Of a stretch of DNA of 64,000 bases, positions 1-13,100 are shown piece after piece (position 1 is the stretch's first letter; every line of letters starts with the position of its first letter). Origin of the DNA: Acanthopleura granulata. Its lineage: Eukaryota; Mollusca; Polyplacophora; Chitonida; Chitonidae. Below the pieces are notes generated by a model. That model saw only the letters and a program-made list of their open reading frames with translations, made no database searches and was not told the origin of the DNA. A program made the translations under genes and the position numbers. The stretch lies in NCBI GenBank assembly GCA_016165875.1, contig JABBOT010000016.1, positions 11,223,507 to 11,287,506 on the forward strand, in the 5' to 3' direction.

Positions 1-427
1 GGGTTTAGTGTGCTATCACTGCGCAGTGACTCAGGCGTAGGGTTTAGTGTGCTATCACCGCGCAGTGACTCAGGCGTAGGGTTTAGTGTGCTATCACCGC
101 GCAGTAACTCAGGCGTAGTGTTTAGTGTGCTATCACCGCGCAGTGACTCAGGCGTAGGGTTTAGTGTGCTATCACCGCTCAGTAACTCAGGCGTAGTGTT
201 TAGTGTGGTATCACCGCGCAGTGATTCAGGCGTAGGGTTTAGTGTGCTATCACTGCGCAGTGACTCAGGCGTAGGGTTTAGTGTGCTATCACTGCGCAGT
301 GACTCAGGCGTAGGGTTTAGTGTGCTATCACCGCGCAGTAACTCAGACGTAGTGTTTAGTGTGCTATCACTGCGCAGTGACTCAGGCGTAGGGTTTAGTG
401 TGGTATCACCGTGCAGTGACTCAGGAG
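1..427 (+). repeat. 39-bp minisatellite, about 11 copies
   Basis: The unit is GGGTTTAGTGTGCTATCACC plus GCGCAGTGACTCAGGCGTA, repeated about 11 times with few changes and running off the left edge. Because 39 is a multiple of three, a 13-residue repeat (GVGFSVLSPRSDS) stays open, but this is an effect of period and not evidence of a gene. The last unit runs directly into a SINE body. Confidence 0.95.
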
Positions 428-602
428 CCTTTCACCAGTGTTATGGATGTTAATTCAAGTCCAGCTTCATTGGTTGTGTGAGGATTTTCCCCGCGGGCTC
501 TGCTCGGCTTCCTACCACAATAATACTGGTCACCGTTGTGCTGTGAAATACACATGTTCTTGAGTATGGCATAATACACCAATCAGATAAATAAATAAAT
601 CT
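421..602 (+). mobile_element. SINE family A copy, joined to the minisatellite
   Basis: Has GCCTTTCACC, a degenerate B-box (TAATTCAAGTCCAGC), the GGCTTCCTACCACAATAAT segment, TTCTTGAGTATGGCATAATAC and an (AAAT)n tail. Shares this layout with the copies at 4.4, 12.2 and 54.5 kb. Its head appears to be the minisatellite unit. Confidence 0.85.
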
Positions 603-1405
603 CTTTACCATGCCCTACAGTGTATATGTGCTCTTGCACATAGCTGGCATCTAAGACAGATGTGGAATTGTAACTAAGAAATTGACTGACTCTCGCAGCC
701 ATCTTGGAACTCAAACAAAAGAAATCCAAGGTCTCATCTTGAATTTTGTTTCAGATACGACATGGCTGTGAAGGCTGTATACCTTTGACTACCAAAAAAT
801 CCTGTCAAAAATTAAGTAGACTATACCACAATTATCACAGATTTTCAGTTTATTCAGTTCAAACTGAACCTCTTTTGTTTTGTCTATACTTGCCAAATTA
901 AGCACTTTCAGGAAATGTTACCATGGTTACCTTGCGATTTTCTTTTTTTAAGCAATAATCAATTTTCCAAATGGTTCTATTTTGACCTGAACTTAGAAAG
1001 TTAGTGCATGAGTATTAAAATATATGGATGTAGAAGGGCATTCAGCAAACTTCGTGCAAAATAGGTGAATTCATTTCATTCCATTCTCAGTGAAAGCTGT
1101 CATGACTAAATGATGTGAGAGAAAGATTGAATGTATATATAACCAAAAACATGATTTTCCAGTCTAATTTGTCTTTGAATCATTAACTTATATTTAAGCC
1201 CACAACTACTTTATTAATTCAAGGCATATGTAATTCACAACATAGACATTCTCTGGTACAGTGTCTTCAATACATATGCGAATCCTGTGTGTCAGGGTTT
1301 TCCTTATAATTGAGCCCTGATCACAGGTCGAAATGGAACTAAGATCTTGAAAGTTGTTACCCACCATTTCAAAGGAATCTCCTGATCAAATTTCTGTTTC
1401 TTTAG
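601..1405. other. intron of the DUF4773-type gene
   Basis: AT-rich sequence without a recognisable exon. A TTTCAG at about 760 is followed by a short Cys-containing open frame, but it has no usable donor, so I do not call it. Confidence 0.5.
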
Positions 1406-1620
1406 CACGAAACCCTCCTCCATTGTGCGTTGGAATTCCGAAGTTGACCAAATATGCTAGCATTTGTCTGCGCTTCTACAATGTGACCTTCTCTGGCTCG
1501 TCCCTGTCTGCATGTATCAGACTGGAGGTCAGGCTAGAAGGACTTGTGCTGGACAACTATGAGCTGGGCTGTTTCAAGATTCCACCAGCCCAGGAGCAAC
1601 TTGACCACACAGTACAGTAG
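1406..1620 (+). CDS. last exon of a DUF4773-type protein (partial)
   Basis: After an acceptor with a good pyrimidine tract (TTTCTGTTTCTTTAG|CA) the frame codes RNPPPLCVGIPKLTKYASIC, then LRFYNV, CIRLEVRLEGLVL and YELGCFKIPP, and ends at TAG. The four Cys and the NPPPLCVGIP block match what I know of the C-terminal half of DUF4773, an invertebrate family, often secreted, of unknown function. The exon enters in phase 2, so earlier exons (signal peptide and first half of the domain) are needed and I do not see them in 1-1405; they should lie left of the window. The frame also opens earlier at 1354, but that part is intronic. It converges on tensin. Confidence 0.7.
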
Positions 1621-2437
1621 ACCTGGATCAGGATTTCTGCTTTGTCATTATTAAACGTTATTATCAGTTCAGTGGATACAAATGAGGCCAATGTTCAATT
1701 TATAGCTTTGTTAGGAATTTATTTGCAGCATGATTTCTTGATATATAGGGTGCTTTGCTTAATGCTTAGACAATTTAGGAGTGTGAATTTTTGATACCTT
1801 TATACCCGCTTGTGTATATTTTGACACCTTTACTTTAGTGCTGATATGAATATATTGACAGATATCAGTCAGATAATGGATTCGTTCAGAAGGACATCAA
1901 GTCTTTAAATATTTTTATCTGGATGGGTGTACAGAAAATCAAAATGATATGTAGTTCACCCTGTGGAAGAAGACCACAGGACATCTGTATATACATGGTA
2001 ATGTATTAGTGATATTAACGCAAGTACTGTTTGTCTGTTTTAATGTTGGGAAAGGAGCATATAGCTCTGTTGATTAGAATTTGCAAACTACATTTTTACA
2101 TCATAATCATCATGAGGTCATCATAATGCTTAAAGTTGTTAGAGAATTGTTGAGGCCTGTGCGCTGGATACTCGGAAATTGTGGCATGCACATAGCTTCA
2201 CGATTTGGCATGCCTAGAATCCCCATTTCAGTAGAAATCTCTGTTTTTGGATACATGATAGAGACGTTGGTGATTGTGCACTGATTTGGTGCTGCTTAAT
2301 AACTGTAGGTGCTCAGAGAGAAAGACTGCTCATAGAGGCAGACTGCTCAGACAGACAGACTTAAATGACCTTCACATGTTGACTTCTTCAGCTCGGTAAA
2401 TTAAGATCAGTGACCAAACCTCTGTGTCTTAAAAGCA

Positions 2438-2563
2438 GGGGCCTTCAAAAAAGGCTGTAACACTATGTCAGACTTCACTACCGTGGCAACACATATCTAT
2501 AGTATGGGTCATATTGACAGTTAAATTTGACATAGTGTAACACCTTCTTTGTAAAACAGGCCC
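2438..2563. mobile_element. foldback / MITE-like element
   Basis: Imperfect inverted arms of about 35 bp. The left arm ends TGTAACACTATGTCA (2456-2470) and the right arm begins TGACATAGTGTAACA (2528-2542), complementary at 14 of 15. Outer ends GGGGCC and GGCCC also pair. No transposase. An obvious target duplication is not visible. Confidence 0.55.
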
Positions 2564-3314
2564 ATGGATAAGGATTAATTTAAGATACGCATCATGATAA
2601 AATCCGAAAACAAAAGGATTCTGATGTTCCACTGTTGCCATGGTGTCAGCTCTGTCTTAGTATTTCCTTCAAATCTTTCCAACATTTCCACCTAAATTCA
2701 TATTTCCACCTAACTTTTCTTGGGGCTAAAGAAGAGGTGCCTTGCATGAAACAAGTTGGTTATAAATATTTTTGTGAAGATTTTGAAGGTAGGCAGCTGA
2801 AAGGTACATGTTTCTAGCTGTACATGTAAAAATTTTTAAATATTTGCAGCTAAGCATGTATTTAGCATTTTTTATGGTTTTGCAGAGAAATTGATAGGAA
2901 TAAATTAGCAATTGTAATTATGGAAGAAAAAGGAAAACTAAGCTTTCAAATGTCCACACTTCATATTTGTGTGTTCAGATATGTACATGTTTGTGTGAGA
3001 CATTAATACAAGATGATCCAGGATGCCAATTAATGAACTCCACATGTAAGTGAAATTTGCCCTGATTTGTTTCCTAAAGAAACATTCCATGTTATACTGT
3101 TTTGTTGAAAGAAATGGTATCAGATATGTTTCATGGCAGATTCTGACAGTTTTAGGTGTAGTTTGAATCTTTTAATGTGTAGACTGTGTATATGTGAAGT
3201 GCTCTGGCCTGTGTTGGTGAATGGCACTCTAAAATAAATAAGGACACAAAAAGACCGTGATTGTTGAGGTTTTCATGTGGATGTACAATATTGTCGAAGA
3301 CTTATTGATGTATT

Positions 3315-3650
3315 GAAGCATATTGATGTGGTGCTACATTGTACATGGAAGCATATTGATGTGGTGCTACATTGTACATGGAAGCATATTGATGTGGTGC
3401 TACAATGTACATGGAAGCATATTGATGTGGTGTTACATTGTACATGGAAGCATATTGATGTGGTGCTACAATGTACATGGAAGCATATTGACATGGTGCT
3501 ACATTGTACATGGAAGCATATTGATGTGGTGCTACATTGTACATGGAAGCATATTGATGTGGTGCTACAATGTACATGGAAGCATATTGACATGGTGCTA
3601 CATTGTACATGGAAGCATATTGATGTGGTGCTACATTGTACATGGAAGCA
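3315..3650. repeat. 33-bp minisatellite, 10 copies
   Basis: Unit GAAGCATATTGATGTGGTGC followed by TACATTGTACATG, exactly 10 times from 3315 to 3644 and then a partial unit. Variants (ACAATG versus ACATTG, GACAT versus GATGT) recur in order in units 5-7 and 8-10, a 99-bp higher-order repeat. Long open frames on both strands are a by-product of the 11-codon period. Confidence 0.95.
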
Positions 3651-4197
3651 ATCATACTGTTGAATCTGACAAATGGTTAGAACATTTCTTACTGGGGTGG
3701 GGTGGAGTGGAGTGGGGTATTTGAACAGCTTAAAAGTTACTTTCCACATTGTCTGTTCTTGCTGCTCTTCTGTTCTTGCTGCTCTAATGTATCCTGTTGA
3801 ACATAAAGAAATAGTTGATATGAGTGATGTTGAGCATCACAGTGTTAACGGTGATAGCATTCAAGGTAAAAACACAACTGAAATTGTATCTTGGCAGGGA
3901 GCACTTTTAATGGTTGTTAAATTGTGTGAAGAATATTTGAACAGTAGATAGTGTTCAAAGTCTCAGACTTTGTGCATATATGCTTTGTGTGCATAGGTCT
4001 TCAGATCACAACCTTAATTGTGCTCAGTGACCATAATATTATGCATGAGATTTTTGTCTCTGAAGTGAATTGCTACATGCTATAATCAGATTTTCTTGCT
4101 TGATAGTTACCTGACTTATTTTTCTTTAATGTCTACCTAGTTTATATGTAGCTCTTGGCATAATTTGTTAGTTTGTTCCACAAGATTGAAAAATGTT

Positions 4198-4217
4198 TAT
4201 ATATATATATATATATA
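4198..4217. repeat. TA microsatellite
   Basis: A run of alternating TA of about 20 bp. Confidence 0.9.
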
Positions 4218-4354
4218 CCATTATGCATTCATTAAAAAAAGAAGCAGCTTGAAATTTGCTTATACAATAACATGTATTCTTTTCTATTTTGAACTTCATG
4301 AAATAAAGTATTTTTACGCATAACAAATATATGCTGATTTGATTACTTTTCTCT

Positions 4355-4598
4355 CAGGGGTCCTCCTTGGGCATCATGACCCAGGTGCCTCTCACCAATG
4401 TGGTTGTTGTGAGTTCAAGTCCAGCTCACACAGGTTTTCTCTCTGGCCTTTTGTGGAAAGGGCCGCCAACTACATGTGGATGATCGTGGGTTTCCCGTGG
4501 GCGCTGCCTGGTTTCCTCCCACCATAATGCAAGCTGCCGTTGTATAAGGGAAATATTCTTGAGTACAGCATAAAACACTAATCAAATAAATAAATAAA
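4355..4598 (+). mobile_element. SINE family A copy
   Basis: tRNA-like head with B-box GAGTTCAAGTCCAGC, middle GGTTTCCTCCCACCATAATG, TATTCTTGAGTACAGCATAA and an (AAAT)n tail. Flanks TACTTTTCTCT (4344-4354) and TACTTTTGTCT (4599-4609) match at 10 of 11, a likely target-site duplication. Confidence 0.88.
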
Positions 4599-5937
4599 TA
4601 CTTTTGTCTTAGCACACTGTATGTACACGGAAGAGGAGGGATGAGGACATGATGACTCCAGTTTTGAGAATATGTACTTTACGGATGGCCCCTTAGGCCT
4701 TGGCTTGAGCGCTTGTTTCCCAAATGATACACATGCCTCACCCGAATGATTTTCTTACACTGTGTTATGTAATAATGAGTGAGTGATAATGTAATAATAA
4801 TTTCAGTGTTATGTAATATCACCACTTCATGAAGACAATAAACGGCGGAGGTAATTGTAACCAGAAGACTGTCGGGGATAAGACCAAAGTTATGATGAAA
4901 ATAACACACACACGCTTGATGAACACACTCGTAAGTTTCACTGTTTGAAGCTGGAGCAAGTTTGCTAAGGTCTGAGGATTCTGTAGAGCACGTTACACCA
5001 AAATATTTATTACAATGCCTGGGGATTGGTTTTATTACATAACATGGCAAATTTAATTACATTATGCGGTGATATTACAAAACACTGAAATTTTTATGAC
5101 ATTACGTGGTGAGTGTTACATTACTTGTGTGTTATTACTCATGTATCATTACATGACAAGGTGTAACAGAGCTCAAGAACTTGTAGCTTCAAGTGAAACC
5201 CACGGGATAAATCATACAGAAGGTAGGTCATTTCATCTAGTTCATAAATTATGAAAAAAGAAAATGATCACCCCGTAACTGGGTTGTTTTTTTCTTGTTC
5301 ACCTAATGGTATATGTACGTATCAACACTGTACATAGTGCTGTGCTCCACCCGAATGACATGCCCAGCTTTGTTCTTTCTGCCGCTGATTGGCCTTAGAC
5401 CAAAATAGTCACTGCATGTAATTGCAATTCAGGACTCTCTAGTTTGGTTGTGGCTATTTTGAAAACAATTCATGTTGAGAAGCAGGATTTTACATAGCAG
5501 AAACTGTATTTAATAAACCACTGATCTTCGGCAAGTTAATGATGGACTTTCTCTCATGTTACATGCAGATATGCACACCATATTGGTGAGGATAAAGTGG
5601 CTGCACAAATAGTAATACATGGTATGTCTGTGGCCATGATTGAAATCGCAGCTCGCGTGTGATAGTGATTCAAAGGCAAGCACCTTTAACCACTGTCATA
5701 ACCTAAGTTCATATCCATTGTATGTTAAACGCTGGATTCGGCCGATTTTCCCAAGTTCACAATAGTAGAAATGTTGCCTCTTCAAGCTCGCCAGAAACCA
5801 CAACCTGAAGGATCTGCTAAACATTGCACAACTCTTAACTAAACAAAGCTTTGCTGTCATACACGTGTTACAGTCTGTTGCAAGCTATTCCTGTCAGGCT
5901 GTCAGAAATGAATTCCCTTGCAAGTTTACAATAACAT

Positions 5938-6040
5938 CATTTATTTATGTATTTGTCTGTTGTATAATGCTGCATACTCAAGAACATTTCACTTCCATGA
6001 TGACAGTTTCATCAGTGAGGAAAACCAAAGTGCATTGTGC
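5938..6040 (-). mobile_element. SINE family A 3' fragment
   Basis: Minus orientation: ATTTATTTATGTATTTG at the tail end, then CATACTCAAGAACATTTCAC, the core shared by the other copies, fading afterwards. Confidence 0.65.
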
Positions 6041-6209
6041 AAACCAAGGAGTAACCTATGGCCTGTCACTGAGAAATTTAGCCACGTGCGATATGCAGGC
6101 CATATTGGTATCAGAGAAGCCATCATACAAGCGTGCTGACATAGTCCTGATAGCGAGAGTGGGGGAAGACCAATAACTGAGAGAAAACACCAGAAATGCT
6201 GTCTTTTTC

Positions 6210-9200
6210 TTGATACAAATAGTTTAGTTTTTATTAAAAGTTTATTAATACAGACAATAATCCACGGGGACACAAAGTTAATGGTAAATAGACGATTAAC
6301 AGTCCACTGACCGTAGTATATGCTGTAGGAAGCAGGAGTCTAAAACGAGCAGACAGAAAAACGGACGTCCAGTCACTAGTATTCTATACACCCGTCCTAT
6401 ACAGGGCCAACACACCAAAAACTATGAAACGGGTTTCACAATACAAAATATATCCCATGTACACTGTACAAGTTATACAGTCATTAAGCTTTCCTGTAAA
6501 ACAATCGACACTGTTTTCAACGGAAATCTTGCAAATGCATATGCCCTGGAAGCAGAGTTCATTTTTTTCAAACTAAGAACACTTATTGAAAAAGCACTAT
6601 AGTCTTCTATATGAATAAGTGCCATGACAGGACGTTTGGTGTAAGTTAGTGTATACCACAGGTTTTTATCTCTCCAGACTTTCTCTCGTATGTCCCCAAC
6701 TTTTCTCTACGTTGACTGCTTTTCTAAGAAATATGCAAAATTATTACTGATGTCATCTTACATCAAAACTAGTTCACATCATCTAATTTGAAGTCAAGTT
6801 GGTCACAACATTGGCAATTCCATTTATAAGATGGGGAAACAATGGTTCAAAAACCAACTCCTTTGCATACATACAGCAGAACCACTGGACCTGTCCGGGA
6901 TGGCCGAAACAGAATTCTTGATGGAGTCCGCTGACACGTATGAACACAGCTATGTTTCCACGTGCCAGTACATGTTATGTGTTATTTACATACCAGCCAT
7001 ATATAAAGTAGCTAACTAGGCAACTCCTTAATTTCCTGACACCCCCATTAATAAGACTACTACTCAGAAGGTCTATAGGCCACGGCATATATATACGTAT
7101 AAACATAACCAAATGTACGACATAATATAAATCACAATATGTCAAATTGTAATAGCCTGAGACTATGTGAACAAACAACATTATGATATCAGATTGTACA
7201 CAGGATTTTTTTTCTTTTTTTTTTTTTTTGGCAACCACAGATATCTATGGCTTGGGTCATCATCACTTCAGCTAGAAACAAATGAACTTGAATCCCTTTG
7301 CTGCTCAATGTTTTCACAGTTAAGGACACACCTAGAGAGCTGGGAAGCAGACGGTGTTCTGATTTCTTGCAGGTCTAGTGGAACAACATTGGTACAACTA
7401 CACCTAGGGTCTTAATTGAAAGCAAGTCCTGAATCCCACCACTGAAATGTTTCATCAATTTCATTTGAGATTAGCTGTAGATATCACTAAAAGTTTTGCC
7501 TGGTATACAGTGGCTTATGAATCGTGTAGCATAAATGCCAACAATGACACAGACATATGACCAAAAAAAAAAAAAAAAAAAATGCAGCAAGTCTTACAGT
7601 TTGCTATGTATGGCTTTAGTTTGAAGTGACAAATTTGTAACATCACATTCCAGCACATAAATTTCATCTCAGACAATGATCAAAGGTCTACCACCAAGTT
7701 CAAAGGTCAAGAACGCCCACTCCAGAGGTAAAAAAGCAATAGCTTTCAAGCTTTGTGCCTTTTGAGTTACTTCAGGCTGTACAAGTATATATGAGGGTAT
7801 AAAGTACAAAGAGGTATTCTATAATTACCATATTCACAACCGCACTGACCTATTCATTGTGAGGTCATGACACATGCTCACTGAACACTACTGGTGAACA
7901 CTTGTCCATCCCAAACCCTACCCTCATATTTAAAACCAATTCACAACACAATGTTTTTGCCCATTATTGTGTGCAAGGCATAACCCTCCTCCCAGAAAAT
8001 TAGTCCATGGCAGCATCAGACTTTTGTGTAGTGGGTTTACTGACATAATGCAAGGCATTAGGTATAATAGCCAAAACTATATACATATCATGCAAAAATA
8101 AATTCAACCCAAATGCTAAAATATGATAAATTACTAAAAAATGGAAGCAGATTTCTATTTGTTGATATTAGTACAGTGCTAACAAATCAAAACTCCACGC
8201 TAAAAATATTGTAGGTTAAAAACTAAACATTACTAGAGGCAGATTGGCGGAATTGAAAGAGACAAAGTGAGTGCCACAATCAAGGTGATCATATTGAACA
8301 CATTTCAAGTAAGAAAAAACAACAAAAACAAAACAATCAGACAAAACGTACCTTGGGGGAATAACACAATATACAGATAAAATATTATGAACATATTAAA
8401 CTGACAGATGGTTTAAACCGTAACTCACGAGAAATCAGGTCTCCTTGAAGTTCTCATGTCCATACAACAACATCACACGGTTTCTCAGCAGCAAGGCAAC
8501 TATTTTAATTGGCACGTTTCTGTGGATGCCAGCAACTACGATCCACAGTTCTCAATTTTAATATCACTGGGTTATACATAGTCATATTCGTATTACACGC
8601 AGAAAAATAAGCATAATTCTGTACGCTAACAATGGAACATTTGCCAGCATGATTCCTTTCACAATTACAAGGAAACAAAAGAAAGCACTACATGATTTAA
8701 AAAAAAACAGACTGACAATCACCACTAGTAAAACGTACAAAAAGAAATCTACAGCAAAGAAATCTAAAAATACATAAAATTGTAACAACTGAGTAATGCT
8801 GCCTCCATATACTAACCAATCAACATCCAGCAAAGTTGTTACCATGGCAACTGCAGGTAAGACATATTCTTTAATGAAACAACGACATATTACCTCTTCA
8901 GAGGTAGTCCTGGTGAAATCACCATGGAAACAAATATAACATAAAATGCAACTACTACTGACTGTGCCTTTCTAATGTTGCAAAGTGCAAACAGAAAACA
9001 TGGAAGTGCAATTCTATTCGGCTTTCAAAACAGTGCATGAGATTAAACACTTTGTTGATTTTTTTGTTGTTTTTTTTTTAAATGATTAATAATAAAAGTT
9101 TTTATTTTGTTCCTGTAATCTACTGACCGGACATACATGCATTGATAAATATTGTTACAAATGTAGATAACCAATGCAACATACTCTGGTGCATTCCGAC

Positions 9201-10043
9201 ACACAGTTACTATATTTAGATATATATACACATATAACAACAATAACATAAATACCATCACTTATTCATTCACAATTTCATTTCACCCAATGACATCACT
9301 GTGGCAAACAGTTTCTTCCTTATTTCTTAGCATCAGATCATTGTATGAACCCTCTGAACATGTGATTCCTATTTCAGAAAGCATGTCTTTGAGTAATTCC
9401 CCTTAACTCACTACACTTCTGACCACCAGAGGGCACTGCTCAAGTGCTGGATACATTTAAGCACAAGGCTGTTGGGTCAGAATCTACTTTAACACACAGA
9501 AAAGTTCTATTTACAAGAACATTTGTTTCATACAAAAGCACCAAAGAAATTCAACCTGCAGAATTTGCGATTCAACACCCAGCATGGTCTATATGACTGG
9601 GACAAAGTTCTTGGTACAGGAAGCAACAAATCACACTTCATTCTAATCTCAGAATAATAGTAACAAATTTTACAACATGCTCATAGAGTGGTGATGATTT
9701 TTTTGGGTACTACAACTCCGAAACCAGCAGGAGTTCTTTCCTCTTGGGCCCATGCAAACGGGGAACACAAAAAGTTGAAAGGTTAATCATGAGGCAAGAC
9801 AAAGAGAGTGATGGTTAAAAAATCACTTAATTCTTTCATCCCAGAGATCTGAGACATTTTGAGAAGAAATGGCAACCATTTGTTACAGTGTCCACTCCCA
9901 GAGAATATTTTTGGACAAATCTGACCTTTGACCTTGTGGTCCAAGTTCAAAAGTCAAAGTGTCCCCACATGGCACAACAAATCCAATGATCAAAAAGTCA
10001 AGGGCACAGGTAAGCTGACCTTAGCATCAGTAACGGTGGCAAA
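6210..10043 (-). other. probable tensin 3' UTR
   Basis: No coding potential is visible. On the minus strand two AATAAA signals lie close together at 6241-6246 and 6230-6235, which would put the 3' end near 6.2 kb. Another AATAAA lies near 9101-9106 and would give a short UTR of under 1 kb. The stretch has long T and A homopolymers (7207-7229, 7562-7582). The exact end is not determined. Confidence 0.5.
6230..6246 (-). terminator. paired polyadenylation signals, tensin
   Basis: On the minus strand this reads AATAAA, five bases, AATAAA. It is the last such pair before the convergent neighbour. It is a candidate cleavage signal only. Confidence 0.45.
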
Positions 10044-10191
10044 TTATGATTTCCCTTTGTTTTGACCAATCATAACTTTTGTAACAAAGTTCACAATGGC
10101 TGAAGCCGGCTGCTCTGGGTCAAGCTCTGCGAATATGTGGCAGCAGTTGTCAGAGACTCCGCCTTGTTTCCTAGCAACAAATCCAAATACC
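10044..10191 (-). CDS. tensin exon 28, PTB end and stop
   Basis: Codes [31 protein letters not shown] and [12 protein letters not shown], then TAA at 10044-10046. The [16 protein letters not shown] block is a hallmark of the tensin C-terminus. Acceptor TTTCCAG|G. Confidence 0.98.
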
Positions 10192-13100
10192 CTGGAAAGA
10201 CAAAGAGCAGTCATTAGTTTCTTGTTTGTCTTGCCTTAAAATTTGACTGATATATTTCCAAAGCAGACAAATACATACATGTACATGTATAAGCATATGT
10301 AACTGGAAATTGGTTGAGTGATTGATTGATTATTAGACTACTGCGGCACTCATAAACATTTTCCTCATATGACTTAGGATCACTGTTATGCATTGAGGTA
10401 ATCTGAATGCTCAGAGTAAACCACCTGCCTTTAGCAAGAAGCTGATGTGAATACCAGCATGTGACACACAGATTTTCACTTGCAGCATGAGCTGATGTGT
10501 TATGAACACAGTGGAGAATGAAGAAAAATAGTTAAATAAACTAAACAAGTTGTGTTCTCAACAGTTCCTTCCTCTGACAAATGGTATTTTGATCACTTGT
10601 ACAAAACCAACTTTACAGACTTTCGTTTCTCATACTCCATTCTCAGTTTTAGAGTTATCTGTGTAGGCCAATTGTGTTTCCCAATCACCACTGTAAACAC
10701 TAAAGCTATCAATGAAGAATTAAGCTGAGTTCTTATGACACAAAAAACATGCAAATCTTACTTAGCATCTGCTGGGGCTCCTGGCATGTCTGAATGTCTC
10801 TTCCATCTGGAATTGGATACATTAATACAAATTTGATAAAGTATTTAATAATGTGCTGTATATAAGAATGGAATCAACACTCCTCTCCTACTCAACAATT
10901 ACAATAGCATACTGGTAAAGAATGTTCAGAAAGAAAAACCAATTCATACAAACAGGACACAGATTTACTCGATCTTTGAAGCCGAAATCTTCATGCCAGG
11001 TAACCATTTTGGCTATACAATTGTAACTTAAGTTTCCTGATAGTTTCATCATAGTTAATCAACAACTTTCAGAATTTCCAAACTCATGTTTAAAAAATGA
11101 ATCATCATTTGGCACAATTAACTGACCTTCGATCCTCGGGATCAACTCCACAGTAAGTTACGGCAGCAACAGGGTAATGGCGACGGAAAAACAGTCTGGA
11201 ATACAGAGATTAATGTAAATGAGTTTTATTTTAAAAGTAATAAATGCAACATCTCCAGACCAGAAATCCATAAAGCATGTCAGTGACTCTGGCTTTTGTT
11301 TTTTCCACATAAGAGTATTCTCCCCTTAATAATACTCTTGGATATTCTATGCAATGTTTGTCATTCCATACAGAAATAGATCACATTACCCTTGCTTTAC
11401 ACTAATTATTATGCAAGAAATTACTGGTAGCAGGGTTTTACACTAGTCGAAATAAACAACCACATATGTCTGCTGAAAACCTATAAATCAACATATTTAG
11501 TGATCTGCAAGACAAAAGACAAAAGGCAAGGTTTGAACTCAGGTCTGTTGGAACCAGTCAGGACTTACTTCCTGTTGCTGTCTGTCAGTGTGATGCCCTG
11601 TGAGGAGACTTTGAAATGCACAACAGTGGTCCTTAGGTTTGGGTCATTGATGTTGTCAAAGGTGACTTTGATGGCCTTTGCCACAGCCTGGGGCCCAGTC
11701 AGAGATTCTGTGTCCACAGAGTTGATGAAGAGGACGTTACAGGCTGCAAACAAGTGAAAGTAATTGTCAGAATGGAGACCTGATTGACAGGGGAAAGTGA
11801 ATGTGTTTTATCAATGCTCAGGTCTTACATGCTCGGAACAGACGATGATAGTTTGTTTCAAGGATTCAAGGAGAATCTCTCACAAACTTATATCCAATAA
11901 GAAATCTAGACATTTTAGACAATTTAAATCAAATATTCTTTCGCTTTTCTGCCTGATATGGACACCTTCACATAATTTCCCTTCAGAGAGCTGGGTACCT
12001 TAAGTAGGTATATGAAATAAGTTACACACAAAAGAACAAATGGGTTGGCTTTTCTCACACAATAGTGACTCAAAGAACCACTGAGGAGCCTTCGTGAAAG
12101 TGCGGCTTAGCATGTACAAGCACAGAAAATGATTCTAAAGCTTTTCATCGATGCAGTTGCTGTGAGTTGAAGTCCAGCTTATGCTGGCTTTCTCTTCGGC
12201 CATAATTTGGAGGTCTGACAGCAACCTGCAGGTGGTCATGAGTTTCCTCCCAGCATAATGTTGGTTGCCATCATACAAGTACAAGCTCATACAAGTTTTC
12301 TTCAGTACAGCATAAAACTCCAATGAAATAAATAAAATAAATAAATACATAAACAAATGACCTCTGTTCTTTTGCTATGCCAGAGTCCTACCTTACCAGT
12401 ATGCCCACAAATTATCTTTGCAGAAGTGGGAATGAGCTGCACAGCACCAAACTGACTCAAGGTGGTGAAGGAGCTCTGAACTGGAGATGGCTTTACCAAC
12501 ACAAATTCTCCAACTTACCAGCACCTTGGGCCAGCAAGGCAGCAGCTGAACTGGGCACTTCATTAATCTTGGGAGATTCAGGCATTCCAAAGTCTACGGT
12601 ATCTGTAGAAGGGCAAACAATGAGATGGAGTAACGAAGCGATGGAGGATGGTGGAAATCAGGAGGTATTTTTCATTCCGAAGCAGGTGTGGAGTTGTCCT
12701 GGTGCTGACATAAGTAACCATTTCTGGGAATAATTTTTTATATAAAAATGGAAGTAATGGGGAGGTGGCATCCTTTCCACTCCTTGAAGTGGCACTAGTG
12801 TGAAGCACGACCTTGAGCCAATATTACCTGAAGAACTGATTTCAGTGTGATGTCTACATTGGATCAGTTTCCACTGTAAATAGTATTTTGCTTTTAACGT
12901 GACGTCGTTATGAACAGTCAGGAAAAGAACGTTTCATGTCAACAAAATGGCACCAGGACTATTTCACTAGCAACTCTTAAATCTTCATTGTGAGTCATAA
13001 GCCTTAAGCGTTACCAGATGGCACACAATAATGTTTTGAGCATGGTTGTACATTGTAAGTTTTATCTTTGGATTGCAGTAGTGACTTACGACCTCCAGTG

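Larger units (their letters stand above)
1621..6209. other. 3' UTR of the left gene plus convergent intergenic DNA
   Basis: No coding exon seen. It holds a foldback element (2438-2563), a 33-bp minisatellite (3315-3650), a TA run (4198-4217), a SINE (4355-4598) and a SINE fragment (5938-6040). Plus-strand AATAAA sites at about 3232 and 4304 are possible ends of the left gene. Confidence 0.6.

Noticed and set aside
10..453. 147-codon open frame with 13-residue repeats
   Set aside because: It follows from a 39-bp tandem repeat, whose period is a multiple of three, and it runs into a SINE. No splice or codon evidence.
757..895. TTTCAG followed by a Cys-containing frame, possible earlier DUF4773 exon
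   Set aside because: It lacks a usable donor and the Cys spacing does not match the family.
3273..3749. Overlapping 117-158-codon frames on both strands
   Set aside because: All lie in the 33-bp minisatellite; period-driven open frames, not genes.
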